Positions 24,846 to 37,637 of a DNA stretch of 64,000 nt are shown here, one piece after another. This stretch comes from Ulota crispa (lineage: Eukaryota; Streptophyta; Bryopsida; Orthotrichales; Orthotrichaceae): assembly GCA_963920765.1 (NCBI GenBank), contig OY987252.1, positions 4,821,966 to 4,885,965 of the forward strand, read 5' to 3'. The stretch's first letter is position 1; each line of letters opens with the position of its first letter. A program made the position numbers and the translations under genes. The notes beneath the pieces are model-generated. The model had not been told where the DNA came from, did not search any database, and was given only the letters and a program-made list of their open reading frames with translations.

Positions 24846-27800
24846 ATGATGGACTGCAGGGGAACTGCACCCCCTGCAACTAGTATCGTCTTCGTTTGCA
24901 ATCTACCACCTGGCATGTCCGAGGTTTTTCTTGCTGATCACTTCGGTCAAGTTGGTCTTATTCTGGTATTGCTATGTTCCTTTCCCCTCTTCTCTCTTAC
25001 ATGTGCGGAATTGGCGTGTCAAGGCAATTCAGCTATTTTTTTCAGGGTTCCACAGCTTGTGGCTTGGAAATCTGATATCAGCACATGAAACATGCTTCTT
25101 ACAGAAAGATACAATATCTGGTGCCCCAATGATATGGTTGTACCGTGACAAGAACACCCAAGCGCTTAATGGCGACGCAGCTATAGCCTTCGAAGATCCC
25201 CATGCTGCTGTGGCTGCGGTGGAGATGTTCAATAACACCGAGTTTCGTGGTAACAAAATAAGTGTCTCAACAGCGGAAGGTGTACAGTTTTTAACTCTGG
25301 TTGCAACGCCACCTACAATCGTGAACCACAACACGCATGGTGTCTCTGAACATGGGGCAGATTCATGTTTTGCACCAGACACTAGTGGTTACGGTGGTGT
25401 TAAGATTGGGGGGAGTATTGAAGGTTCTGGAGGACCAATGTACTTGGAGGAAGGTAGAAGAAGGGGACGTATAGATGGCAAACTTTGGCAACAAGAGGGG
25501 GATTGGCCGTGTCCAAATTCCAGGTTCGTGTCGAGTTTTATATCAGCAGCAAGAAACTTTTCCTCTTGAGGATTTCCATCCACCTGTGCATCACGGGGTC
25601 TCACTGTTATTTATTACGGCGCCATTCTCTTTGATGAGAACTTTTGTGTGTGATCCTGATGTGTACGTCAACAGGTTTTTTTAGTTAGGCAATGGAGAAT
25701 AACCGATTTTGTGGGATTGCAGCTGTGTCAACATCAATTTTGCATTCCGAGGTATTTGCAATCGATGTGGTAGTACTCGCCCTGCAGGTAGTTTAGTGAG
25801 TGCGGGAGGCGGAATAGGAGGCGGTCGAGGTCGGAGTCGGGAAGCTACTGAAGCAGGTTCTAGAGGACGAGGACCTGGTGGACCACCTGGCTTGTTCGGT
25901 CCCAATGACTGGAGTTGTCCAATGTATGTTTTAGCTTGCTATTTTTAAGGAGTCAAGAGCTTTCTGCTTCAAGATTACCTTCCTTTAACTAATCAGTTGA
26001 ATGTGTACCGATTTCTCAGCCTCTTTTTGCTGTGGTTTCTCCTTTCGGGTTTAGCGTCAACTCGTCGCTTGAATCGTAAATATCACTAGTGCTAGTACAC
26101 ACAAGCAAGTTCTGAATATTGTAATACATATCGTCTTCAAAGGAAGTTATTTTTTTATCTATCATTTTGAGTTAAACGTTCATAATGTACTAGTCCTAAT
26201 GCAATTTAATGTTCGATCATTGAGACAATGCTTGATTGAGTGTGCCTCGAGGCTTACTTGTCCATAGCTATTGCTCTCATTCTAAGAATTTTACTCACCA
26301 TATTGGAACGAGAAGGAACCAAGTAAGTCGATGCAGAGTGAGATCCATCTGTAGATATTCTGCAGTGAATAATTAAAATACGTCTGATGTAGTTCGTTCT
26401 GACACTAATTTTTTCTTTACTCTTTGATTGTTTGCTTCAGAGTTTCCGGTATATGGATATTTAAGTTGCATTATAGCACATTTATTTGAGCTTTGGCAAA
26501 AGATTCATAAATGTTCGGTGTTGTTGGGAGAAGTGCGTGTTTTCTGACCGGCCCTGCTTGATGTTGCCAGAAAGTTTATCTTTGGCGACCTTTATTTAAG
26601 GGTTATTGAATGTTGGTTTTAGCCAGCTGATCATTCTGTGGATATTTTAGGTGTGGAAACATAAATTGGGCTAAACGCTGGAAGTGCAACATTTGCAATA
26701 CTTCAAAACCAGGCCACAGTGAAGGTGGTGCCAGGTCTGTGTGGCCATTTCAAAATCAAAAGTTATATGTATAGTCCTTTTGATATTTTCTATGGTGATT
26801 TTGTCAGCTAGATTTTAAATGGAATAGGCTCTGCTTTGTAGAGATATTAGTTTTATATCTTCTGATTTGATGTTTGTGAATTTCTGTTTTTATGTTCTGT
26901 GAGTTGATGAGATTAAACGGTACTACTTTAAAATTGAATCGTTAGCGTTGCATAGGTTTAAATAAGAAGATTGCCTATTTTAGAGCACAACAGCCCAACC
27001 TTTCTCTGAACTTGAATACCAAGAAAATTTTGTGATGACGATTTTTCTGTAGCCCTCATTATTAGAAGATTTTGATGTAGCTTCGTAGTGTAATTACTTG
27101 GGTTTTATGTCTTTGATGGTGAAATATTTCATTGAATTTCACATAGTTAGTGAGGTTTTTCTGCCGGAGCTGATTTTATCAGTGTTTGATTAGGCTCCTA
27201 GAGTCAGACATATGTTTGGGGATCTGCTGCATGTTTATTTACATGGTATTGTCACATTTTTAGAGAGGGAAGGGCAGGAGGTTTTAAAGAGTTTGACGAA
27301 GCAGAAATCGAAGAAACAAAGCGTAGACGACGCGAACAAGAGAAGGTTTGTCTTCTTTGCCTTTCTCAGTCACATGCTTTAGACTTGAGAACAGGTATGG
27401 ATAGACGAAGTTGGTGAAAAACGTAGACATGGAGATTGACTTTGATATCTGTTTAAACAAATGATCGTCTATGTTTACCGTGGTGTTGATTGTTTGATGG
27501 AAACGAATAATCTGGTTTAACCCTTGGTCTCTCAAATGAACAAGCTAGACGTGTTAATTGGAATAGCATTTGCTGCCACCGATGCTGAGGTTGCTCTACA
27601 TTAATATAGTTTTTCCAGAAAGCCTGTTCAAGCTTGGTGGGTTGAATTAGTATTATCTGGTGTAGTTGTTCGACATTCCTTTCATGACCAACGTCTCAGT
27701 TACATATGTCGATTTGTCTAGTGATGCATGCTTGGCTTCTTTTTTCCTGCTCTTCCAGGATGATGGCGAAATGTACGACGAATTTGGAAATCTCAAGAAG

Positions 27801-28073
27801 AAATTTCGCACAAAGGCGAAATTAGGAAACTCGCTGGGTTTAAATATTTCTGGGATTCAAGTAGGAAAGGCTGGCTGGGATAAAGATCTGAGAGTTGTCG
27901 AAGAGCATGTTAAGGAGAAGAGCGCTCATTTTGGTGGTTATTCGTGCAGCTCTGGTGGGCATGAAGATGAAAATAGTCGGACTTATTTGCATACCGAGAG
28001 CACTAAATTTGACCATCAAGGGTCCCATTACAAAGGAGGTCGTAAAAGGAGTAGGTCGGCTGCTGAACCTTAG
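24846..28073 (+). CDS. TAF15: TAF15-like protein: RRM plus two RanBP2-type zinc fingers
   Basis: Exons 24846-24965, 25105-25523, 25723-25923, 26651-26734, 27264-27345 and 27759-28073 join in frame to 406 codons; all introns are GT-AG. Residues 14-98 form an RRM (RNP2 IVFVCNL, RNP1-like NGDAAIAF). Zinc finger 1 (172-200) has WPCPNSSC with C176, C181, C192, C195; zinc finger 2 (241-268) has WSCPMC with C245, C248, C259, C262. Between them is a Gly/Arg-rich linker with GLFGPNDW. An Arg/Glu helix with EETKRRRREQEK is followed by DDGEMYDEFGNLKKKFR and a short basic tail. This order matches Arabidopsis TAF15, an RNA-binding factor associated with TFIID in the nucleus. ATG 24846 is chosen because the family starts shortly before the RRM; a second ATG follows directly. 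No defects seen; the only gene in the window that looks functional. Confidence 0.88.
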
Positions 28074-28350
28074 CCATGAGCATTTTTCCAGTGTGGTATC
28101 TTGCTGAAAGGCGACGCTCGCAAGAGGGTTCTGACGAGGACAAAGCATTGACGCGGAGGTTGTATTGGTCTCAGATTCAGAGAGCTATCGAGATGCACTG
28201 TGATCTGGAAGGAGCTGCGCACGTGAATATGACACCGTTGTGTTTTTCCGTTACTGCTTTTATTTAAACAAAATGAAATCGTATTGCAATGTTTTTTTTG
28301 TTTTGTGTACCTTAAAATAGAAATTTGGTTCGTAGTACTTAAATTAAAAC
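28074..28350 (+). other. Probable 3' UTR of the TAF15 gene
   Basis: The sequence stays of genic composition to about 28290, then becomes AT-rich. An AAAATGAAAT-like near-upstream element at about 28268 could serve polyadenylation. No canonical AATAAA. Confidence 0.35.
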
Positions 28351-28700
28351 TAACGAGCCATAGTATGAGTGAAAAAAAAATGTGCTTCAGTATTCAGTAA
28401 CTCTGATCTATTTTTGGACGTTATTCATAACACAGTATATGTCGTTGAACTTACAGACTATGATAAGGTGCTAAGAAGTGGACAGTTTGACAAAAATCAT
28501 ATAAGAGCAGAGTTCCTTGAAATACAATGGATGTGTGAGTGGTGTGATTTATTATTGTATTGTTTCTCCATTTATAACTATCCATTTGAATTTTTCTATC
28601 TATCATCGAAGTGATTCTCATTTTACAGAAGCTAAGGATATGTTCACTTGGATGTCAATAGGGGTATTAGCAATATGAATGTAGTCGAAAAGTGTCTCTA

Positions 28701-29178
28701 AATGCATTAGTTTTCCTTTGCTATTACCACTCTTAACATTAAGTGTGAACATATCTTAACCCTTATATGCCAAAGGGAACAATAATTGTCCTCTCCTAAT
28801 ACACTGGGCCCTGTATTCACAATGATACACCTTGGCATAATGGTTAACCCTTGATCAACCCAAAATCCCAAATTTGGCCCCTCCAATCGTTATTTTTGGT
28901 CCTACAAAGGTAGATGGAGTCATATTGGGGCACTTGAAGTTTTGAGGGTACTACTATTGGTGTTATTACTTGGGGTAGTGTGGACAATGCATTAGTTTTC
29001 CTTTGCTATTATCACTCTTAACATTAAGGGTGAACATACCGTAACCCCTGAGTGCCCCAGTGCCCCAGATCTGGCCCTTTCAATTGTTATTTTTGGTCCT
29101 ACAAAGGTAGATGTTGTGATGAGGTGCTTGAAGTTTTGAGGGTACTAGTATTGGCGTTATTACTTGGGATAGTGTGGA
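28701..29178 (+). repeat. Two tandem copies of a ~190-285-bp repeat
   Basis: Copy one (28701-28985) and copy two (28986-about 29178) both start AATGCATTAGTTTTCCTTTG and both end with sequence like GGTGTTATTACTTGGGGTAG. Copy two lacks about 90 bp from the middle. Each copy includes a TAACCC end resembling the TA-flanked TIR family described below. Confidence 0.7.
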
Positions 29179-29838
29179 CTAGTGCCATCATGTTGGCATG
29201 CTACGTCAAAGCAGATTTGGGATTTACAAAAAGAGTTTTTGGAGCCATTTTGGGTACAAGCGGGGATTGGCACCATCGGCCTTAGGAGGTGGCATACTGT
29301 TGGGTGCGGGTGCAGTTTGAGCACAACAGGGAGAGGTCTAAACCCATTCCCTTTGCCCTTGGTTTGTTCATCTCTCTTGTCTTGCACCACTAGCCCATAG
29401 TCCTCCGTGTTAGTCCATGTCGTATTGAGACCCAATGACTAGTTTTGGGGTACTTGGCTTTGAAGTCAGATTTCACACTTCAAATTTTGTTGTTTGATTA
29501 CGAAATCTTCAAGTCAAATAGATGTCTGACTCCCCAACCTTGATACAAATTTTGACCCCAAATACCATTGGGCCATGTCAAAATGAGAGGTCGGAAGTAG
29601 CGGGGGCCCATAATTTCCCCCTAAATCTAAAAAGTCAAAACAACATTGAGCATTGTAACATTCTGAATGGTACGATGAAAGGATCCTAGACTTTTCAAGG
29701 GGGTCGTAGGTCAAGCTGAGCCCCAACTTCAAAGGTCCATACATATGGATGTGTTTTTTCCAAAATCCACACCCTTTTTAATGACAAGAGGTCTTTCTGG
29801 TCTCCTAAATTGTGAACCTAAGCTAGGCGCTCAGGGAT
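29044..29838. mobile_element. TA-flanked TIR element (Tc1/mariner-type ends)
   Basis: The left end ACCCCTGAGTGCC and the complement of the right end, ATCCCTGAGCGCC, form inverted repeats differing only by transitions. Both are flanked by TA (29042-29043 and 29839-29840). The interior has no transposase. It belongs with the elements at 45866-46520 and 61477-62121, whose ends begin ACCCCTAAATGCCC. Confidence 0.5.
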
Positions 29839-30279
29839 TAACTTAATAGGTGATAAACTATTTTATTGTAATACTTAGAGCATACATTGTACCAACTAAT
29901 CCTACCAAAATTTTAGCAACATTCTGTTTAATCCCTAAACATCCCCAAGGCTGCAAAGAGACTAGGCCATAGAGTATTGCTACAATTACATTTGGGTTGT
30001 AGGGCATTGAACCAAAGAGCAGTAGCAAAATCGGACCAAGTCAATGCAATCCGGTCAATTTGGCAAACTCCTTGCCAATTTTTGGTAAAGATCTACCACA
30101 AGAGCTTCAAAATCATGGATGCACCATAGTCTCTCCAAACGTGACAGGTGACCATAAGAAGAGTAGAGCACAAACGGTAATATTGGCCATAGTGGTTGCC
30201 ACCTGTGGCAGGAGACACATTAGAAAGAACAGGTACATTGCAAAATTGTGGGAGACAGTGGTGAGTGCTATGGTTGTCT

Positions 30280-32851
30280 ACGATGTGGGTTACAGCATCG
30301 AGCAATATTGAAGTAGCCATGCCTATACATAACTACAGCAAGTTGGGTCACACTTCTTGCAAGTATTTGCCAACAACCTTGGAGCCATAGTAGGGATTAG
30401 TTGTGAGGAAATGTTCAGGATTGTAGTTGGTATCAATGATGATTTTTCCCAAAGCATTGTGCACATGCACATCTTGGCTCCCTTTGCTTACGAGGTGCTC
30501 CAAAAATAGTGAAAGCTAGCGCAGACGGTTCCTCTTTTCACACTCAAGAACCAATGAATCTATTGGAAGCTAGGATCAAACCAGTCATGAAGTCTTCATG
30601 ACAGTCATCATCCAACAATTGTCCCACCACTAAAGGTACGTTTTGAGGGTTGACCTTCTGCACATAACCTTCAATATAACATAGCATATTGTTCACATAG
30701 AGGTAATGAGTAAGGTCTGGCACAAAACCATGACTGTCGTAAACATTGATAAGAGGGCCTTGCATTTGGTAGTTTTGATTCCATCAAGAAATTCTTGGTC
30801 CTGTTCTCTCAGGAGGATAGTAATTGGACTCCCTCGTAACACGTTCAAATTCTTTGATTTGACCGGTCTTTGCAGCAGCCTCGATGTTGTTGTAGTGATT
30901 CTCAGGTTCCTCACTTGAACTCAAATAAGTTCCAAAAAAAAAGTACAAACCCTCAAACAACTTGAAAGTCTCAAACAGCTTCACACAGGAATCAACACCC
31001 AATTTCTCAAGGTGCCAAAAAAACTTGACCAAAGCTTGTGGATCAATTGCATGGGTGTTGATAACAATACACTTGATATCATTTAACTCTGTATAATGCT
31101 GAAGGGCATGCACGTAAGACCAGCCTTCTCACAAAGTTGAGCAACTCGAGGGCGGTCATAATGACTGAACATGCCCTTAGCCAAAATTGCATCAGCCATG
31201 TTCGAAAATGTAACCAAATTAATCTCTAAAACCTTGGTCTGGAGTAGGGTATGCTCTAGAAGATTGGGCTTTACAACATCCAACAAGAAAGCCAACACCA
31301 TTTTTGTTAAATTGGAAAAATGAGGTTCCCAAAGTGATCTTCAGCTTAAATCCAACAAGTTACCTTGAACCAGATTCAAAAGTATCAAATTTAGTTTGAG
31401 CCACTACGATTTTTTCCTTGCAAATTCCTCCTCTCAAGTGAGTGAGGGCATGTGTACCAAAAAAATGTTGCTTAAACTTAGAGTTGGGTTTAACCCCTCG
31501 TTGCTAAAGCGGACGATTTTGTCCTCATTTCCCGTGTATATACTAAACCACTGGCAAGGAGGGGTTAAGGTGATCACCTTAAACCTTCAAAAGTCCCAAA
31601 TACAAATATAGTTCCCAAATTAACAAATATGCCAACTGTTGCCTCTTTATTGTGTTGCGCTGGAGGAACAAGTCAGTGATGACATTGTATTCCACAAAGC
31701 AACCACCTTCCAACTACGACCTGCAATTCATGTAATCAATGCTACTAAATGAGACTCCACTGTTCCTAGGTCAGGATTCATTATTGCACTTTTGAAGTCA
31801 ATAACATGCCAGCATTTATAGGGCTGCAAAGAAAATGAGGACTAGGATAATTATTGATGCTAAAACCAAGTATTAAAGCGTTAAGTAGCATGAGATGCAA
31901 CTAAATCTTCTTTAGAGCAAGACGAGCATATCATCTTTCAATAGTACGGATGCATCCTCTGAATTTGTTGATAATGCATTAAGTCAAGCACTTTGGTGTT
32001 AGTTTAGCAAGCCTCAAGCTTGTGTGTTGTAACAATATTGCATGTTGTTACAGCACTGTGAGATCTCAAAAGTACCATGGTCTGTGCTAATGAAATAACT
32101 TGCTGATTTAGAGTACTAAAATGTACCAATCCCTCTGCTCTAGGTAAGTTTCCTTGTCTTGCAAAATTCACAATTTTGCTCCAAGTTATTGAGCTGACAA
32201 TAAAAATTGGCATTCAAGGTTAGAGGAGAGTATGAAACAAACAAATAAGAAGTCCATATGTAGCAATACGACGCCATATCCCATTAAAGAGTGTCTAGCC
32301 ATGTAGAAAACATCAGAGGAGAAGAGCACAAAGTCTGCACGGAACATGATACTAAAGCTTGAGATAAGGAAACAATAGTAGGTTAGAAAGAGACATGATA
32401 TACTTGGTTGCTAACAAAAGGAACGATTATAGCCTCATTGACAGTAACAAGGAGGGCTTGTCCTTGGCGATTGATTGCATAGAACTCACCAACTGTTAGG
32501 GCATTGGCAATCAAGGAAATAGGGTTTAGATTGATTCAATCTGTATACGTAGCTATTGCCATTTCTAGGTCAAGCCCCAATAATTTTGGAGTAATCCACT
32601 TCCAAAAAACCACTTGGTAACAAATGCCATACCAAGGAGCTGATTCAATGATGGAGACTCTTGCCTTGCTATGGCTCTATTTCTGAAGCTACTTCTAACA
32701 TCTGCAGGAATGCATGTTTAAAATTAGCAGCAGTGACTAATTCATTAAGGCTACATTCTCACCTGCTCTGACTTTTGATACAATTCTATCTTGGCTTTCA
32801 ATTCTATGTTAAAAATTTGAAGATGATCTTGCATACTACCAAGCATTTGAG
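30280..32851 (-). pseudogene. Clathrin heavy chain pseudogene, exon/intron copy
   Basis: Minus-strand pieces match clathrin heavy chain in gene order. 32851-32763 encodes DHLQIFNIELKAKIE and ends at a GTGAG donor. 32616-32568 encodes VVFWKWITPKLLGL. About 32520-32410 encodes [19 protein letters not shown] and IVPFVSNQ before a GTATAT donor. About 32200-32085 follows a TTATTGTCAG acceptor and encodes NFARQGNLPRAEGL. About 31740-31645 encodes VITDLFLQRN. About 31310-30280 carries the longest run: [58 protein letters not shown] and [14 protein letters not shown]. Several frameshifts, stops and deletions are visible, including a loss of about 37 residues after QALVKFF. Retained introns show it came from a genomic copy rather than mRNA. 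Clathrin forms coated-vesicle triskelia; this copy cannot. Confidence 0.85.
31493..31565. mobile_element. 73-bp TA-flanked MITE within the clathrin pseudogene
   Basis: The ends ACCCCTCGTTGC and, as complement, ACCCCTCCTTGCC are inverted repeats flanked by TA (31491-31492 and 31566-31567). It lies between two clathrin exon remnants. Confidence 0.5.
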
Positions 32852-33182
32852 CTGAAACACATAAGAAACACAACATGAATACTGCATATATATTGCCATT
32901 GGTATCATTTCCTAGCGCTTGAGTTAACTGTGAAACTGATCAAGGCTGCTGTAGATAGTGCCAAGATACCACCAATAGTGCCTCACAACTCTATTTCAAT
33001 GCAAGGCGGAATAGTGCAAGTTTCAATTGAAGAATCAAAATGCAAATGTAGATTTCCAGTACATGTTACTATTTTTGCAAGAAAACCTCTATAAAAAATG
33101 CAACCTGCTATCTTCTTTTTCATTTTGGTTTAGAGAGGCACCACTCTCTCCGTTGAACATACGCTAAAGGTGCAAAGTGCAT

Positions 33183-33499
33183 AAGGTATGTACACCCATA
33201 AGCGTCAAACTAAGGACTTTGAACATGATGAGTATCAATAAACAACTAGCAAATTATAGGATCCTATTAGAAACAGAAATGTAATGAGTTTACACATTTG
33301 AATGTTTTATTTGGATACTGTGAGAATACGTTGTGAATTTTTAAAGAACAAACTGCCCTTGCACCCATAACCACTTTGAAGATTTCATGTTCACATGTTC
33401 TACATCCTTGTCATTACATCTATCCACTTCCATTGATTTTCCAAGATTTTCAAAGGTGACAGTTATGGAGACACTAACGCTTATGGATGTACATACCTT
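33183..33499 (+). mobile_element. TIR element, copy 1 of an inverted pair
   Basis: Ends AAGGTATGTACACCCATAAG and, as complement, AAGGTATGTACATCCATAAG are near-perfect inverted repeats of about 22 bp. The interior is strongly similar to the element at 34271-34579 in opposite orientation, sharing CTAGCAAATTATAGGATCCT and CATCCTTGTCATTACATCTA. Target duplication not clear. Confidence 0.6.
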
Positions 33500-33783
33500 A
33501 CTCCTGCTATAACCATCGCACTTGCTGCCAACTAGGAAGGTCGTAAGCCACGTCCTGACCTCGACACCCGATTCTCCTTTGGGTTGACAACCTGTAGCAA
33601 ATATATGTAGATTGTAGACTTTGGAACATATAATCACCACTCAATCTCTGCAGATTGATTGGCTGCAATTGCGAAGCACGTCAAATTGTTGAGGAAGGCA
33701 CAAGTACAAGCTCCACCAAACACTAGCGGATTCCCCCTAGTGCACCGTTTTCAACTACGCAGAAAACCACCTATATTGGCCAC

Positions 33784-33837
33784 AGCGGCACGTTGGGATG
33801 TTTAGGGGTTAACCCCTAAATGTCCCGGCGTGCCGCT
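33784..33837. repeat. 54-bp palindrome at the junction of two TIR elements
   Basis: The sequence is symmetric about the TA at 33810-33811 (GGGGTTAACCCC at the centre, AGCGGCACG and CGTGCCGCT at the ends). The only mismatches are four transitions, which would pair as G-U in RNA. It is explained by two elements with ACCCCTAAATG-type ends lying back to back around one TA. Confidence 0.7.
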
Positions 33838-34268
33838 CCGACCAATACAATATAGGATATTTTGTTTGTATTTGGAATGGATCTACACCTCTACTATAGT
33901 TGAGACCAACAAAGAAGTTTGAGAATAGATCAATGCGGTTCTAGTGAGCTACTTGAGATCCCAAATTAAAATTTCTTATTGGTAGTAAATGACATTTATA
34001 CAACAGCGTGTATACTATGTCTTATGGGTATTTAAGGGTTAATCCTTGAACAGCCCAAAAGCCCTTTGCGGCCGTATGTATGGCCATATGTGTAGACGTA
34101 TTTGAGTTGCTATGAGCGCTTTCCAAATTTTTTTATGCACCCACCACCATACAACCGTTCAATATATGTGGTTGTAACACTTCATTTCTAACTAATTCAA
34201 ACTTCTTAATGATGGTTGTGATTGTATTTGATACCGTAGCTCCAAAGCCCAAGGGCCCTTTTAGGGAT
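33812..34268. mobile_element. Chain of two TA-flanked TIR elements (228 and 227 bp)
   Basis: Boundaries are TA dinucleotides at 33810-33811, 34040-34041 and 34269-34270. At each one a TIR-like end faces outward: ACCCCTAAATGTCCCGG; TTTAAGGGT | TA | ATCCTTGAAC; and CCCTTTTAGGGAT. The two segments are almost the same size, but their interiors are not obviously alike. Could also be one larger element with internal decay. Confidence 0.4.
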
Positions 34269-34270
34269 TA

Positions 34271-34579
34271 AAGGTAGGAACACCCATCCTTGTGAGGGTT
34301 CCCAGAATCAGAAATCTTGGAAAATTTGTGGAAGTGAATAGATGTAATGACAAGGATGTACAACATGTGAACATGAAACCTAAGTGTTGGTTGTAGGTGC
34401 AATGACAATTTGCTCTTGAGAGTTTCACAACTTGCTCTCATAGTATCTAGATAATACATTCAAAAATGCAAACTCATTATTTTTTTGTTGCTAATAGGAT
34501 CCTATAATTTGCTAGATGTTTATTAATAATCATCATGTTCAAAACCCTTAAACTTGTGCTTATGGCTGTCCCTACCTTA
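34271..34579 (-). mobile_element. TIR element, copy 2 of an inverted pair
   Basis: Inverted copy of the element at 33183-33499, with ends AAGGTAGGAACACCCATCC and, as complement, AAGGTAGGGACAGCCATAAG. It directly follows the TA boundary at 34269-34270. Confidence 0.6.
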
Positions 34580-34589
34580 GTTTATCATA

Positions 34590-37500
34590 TTTATGTGCCA
34601 TTTAGAGTCACTTATTTCTTATTCTTTTGTAAGGTACAAATTTAGCAATATACTATTTATGGTATTTATTGTTATGTTACCACAAGTGCTACCTGCACTT
34701 TTACTTCACTTTAAATCTCAACTAGTTTGCATATAGAGTTACCTTCCTTTTGTTCACACCCCTCTTTGTTGCCTCTTCTCCTTATCCTAAACCCCTTATA
34801 GTCTACTTATCTTCATTGCTTGCAATCCACGTTGCTCCTCTCTCTCCTTCTAGCTTGCTTCAATTTCATCGCTCCTCTCATAACTTTGCCTTTGTTGCAC
34901 TATTTTGGAAGATTGACCTTTGTTATGTCTCTTGCACGCTTGCTTGTTGTTCCATACTGCTGTATTTGCATTCCTTGCATTGCTCATATTGCCAAAGAGC
35001 CACAAAGTTCAATAGGTGATTTTTCTCTTGAATTTTTTCAATTTTGGTGTGTTTTTTCCAATTTTCAAGGGTGCAATGCTTTTGTTTAATCAAATGTAAA
35101 AGGTAAATACAATCCCCCACCTTCCATGGGTCTTGATCCTCCTCATGCAATCAATATGGAAAGATATCCATTGTTGCTTCACCAATGGTTTATTTCTAAA
35201 GCACCTTGATTTAGCAAGAATAAAGCTTTTGTTTTTTGTCAATGCCAATTCAATAACTAGGATTTTGGTTATAGATATGGAAATTTGTGTCAAGGCCACT
35301 TTATATATGGCTTGGGGCCGGATAGAAGGTCAACCTATTTTGAAGAGCTTTGGGCCTTTGATCCAACTCCAAGTGGTGCAACCAACTCAACCATGAATAA
35401 AACTTGTAGGGCCAAAGACTACAAGCTCCCAAACTATGGGAACATTGGAGACATCATTGGGAACTTTGGAACTTTGGGGACTTCATTGGGAACTTCATTG
35501 GGAACTTTGGGAACATCATACTATAATATTAAATTAAAAAATTAATTTTTTTAAAGAAAAAAAGTTATGACCTTTGTTAAGAAATAACAATTCTATTGAT
35601 TCTTTTGTATTTATTTGATTTTAGGTTTTTGGATTTTAGAATTTTAGGATTATTTTTATCTTTTTTCATTAAAAACAATGACAGAGATTTTAGTCTACTA
35701 AACAAACTCAATGTGGTCCAAGCTTGTAGTTTGCGCTATATAATGGTCCAGATATTAACTCATTACATTAATTTATATTTTTTTGTTGTAGTAAAAATGA
35801 ATCAACTTCTAACATTATATATAAACTTGGAAAAAATATTTACTCCCAAAAGTTACTATAGTTGACAAGTAGTGTATAGGTTGACATTTAGTGTTGGTAA
35901 CATTAAGGTACTTCTTGATATTTATTGTTGGGGTTTGTAATAAGTGTTACTAACACTAAATACCATAAATAGTGTAGCTTGAAGGGTTGAAACTAATTGT
36001 AAAGTACACATGAAGGCCCTTGAGAGCAACCAAGGGAACGGCCTTAGAACTTGCATAACATACTACTTTTGTTAGAATGATGGAATTTTCACACTAAGCG
36101 CTTAAACTGTGTAAAACTAAGACAAATTGAATAGCCATATGCAACCAATTTATCTATGTGTTTGATCTAAAGTAGAGGGATGAATACAAGATGGACTCCA
36201 AATGAAATTCTAACATGGTTGGTATTGGGTTGCAATAGGAGACCAAAAGTTTTCTCCATTGTACTAGATTCATTTTATATTGCAAATGAGCCTTGATGCA
36301 CAACCACAACCATGGTAGTTACTTCAAGCAAGTTTTGGCTATTGGACAACACAAGAGGACGGACAAAAAAGGTAGCACGGACAAAAGTGTTTGCCTTATT
36401 GTAAATTTTAAGGCATTTATAGGATATTTGACCTAAAATGGAAGAATTAAATTATCATTTTTCATTTTATTACATAATATGGCTTTGAATGCACTTTTCA
36501 ACTTCATGTTGGCAATAATGAGTGTCACTAGCATGTATACAGTAAGTCTTTTTTATTATTTTGCACCATTTTTTAAAGTCAATTATGAGTTGACTTTATT
36601 AGATAGACTATGATTTCAAACGGGCATTTTGGGCTTACAACCGAGCAAGCAAACATGCGGCCTTATGTGGCAACTGTGGTCACAACCATCAAATCAAGAA
36701 CAACAAAAAAAATGCAAAACACAACGCCCATTGTAGCAAACCATTAATGTCTTACGAATTGATCTATTCTTTTTGATGTGACATAAGTAGTAAAAGTTAT
36801 TATTCTATGTCATTGTTTTTGTCAAGATATATTAAGACCACATTTAACACAATCATTTGACCGTATTTTGGGTCAAATAAACTTGTCTTGTGAACTCAAG
36901 TTTCTTTGAATTCTAAAGAGGCTTAATATGTATTGTGCCTAAAATTATTAATTTAGCTTCTTTGTCTTTTACTAGTTGCAACTTTGGCTTCTTGTGATAT
37001 ATTAGAATTCAAAATTAGGGACCTTTTTGTGCTAGTGAATTTGTAAGCATAAGTTTTTTTATTGTTGGAGTCTCTTTGGAGATTGAGGAGGTTGTTATTG
37101 TAACATATCTATGCCCATTAATCCAGCTTTTTAGTCTTTGACAAATCTCATGACAACTCTATTAATACAGCTTTGGTTCCAAAATAGGAGTTTAATGTGT
37201 GCTAATGAATTTGTAAATGTGAGCTTATCATAGCTTGCAGCCTCCTTGAAATCTAAAGAGGTTGTTTAAAATTCAAAATTATGCTAATATGTCTAGCTCT
37301 TTAACCTTTGGCAATTCAAATGGCAGTTCTTGTGCGACCTATTTGGTTTGAAGAGTGAGTTTGTATTGTTCCAAGTGAATTTGTAGATGTTAATATATTG
37401 TAGGTTGAAGCTTCCTTAAAATTTGAGGGAGTTCTCTTAATTTCTTATTTATGCATACCTATTCATTATGTACCCAAAATTTGTGTCATAATCTAATTTT

Positions 37501-37630
37501 TTGGATGATATTTTGATGGGTGATTGGATGAATGTTTTTGGATCATGGATAACCCTTTCAAAGTTATTTTCATGTGCATGAAATAGAATTTCTACCATTT
37601 TTGCTTTTGTTTACTTTATTTGAACATTGT
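34590..37630. other. Non-coding AT-rich DNA with small repeats
   Basis: No gene supported. At 35438-35520 there is a short degenerate tandem repeat of GGGAACTTTGGGAAC-like units, translating as repeated Gly-Thr/Gly-Asn motifs. At 35886-35961 a hairpin has 17-bp arms (ATTTAGTGTTGGTAACA with its near complement). Confidence 0.4.
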
Positions 37631-37637
37631 ATGAGTT

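Noticed and set aside
30280..31310. Processed (retro) pseudogene of clathrin
   Set aside because: Upstream exon remnants are separated by intron-like DNA with splice signals, so the copy came from genomic DNA.
30280..32851. Functional clathrin heavy chain gene on the minus strand
   Set aside because: Frameshifts, stops and large deletions occur in well-conserved parts; only a minority of the roughly 1700-residue protein is represented.
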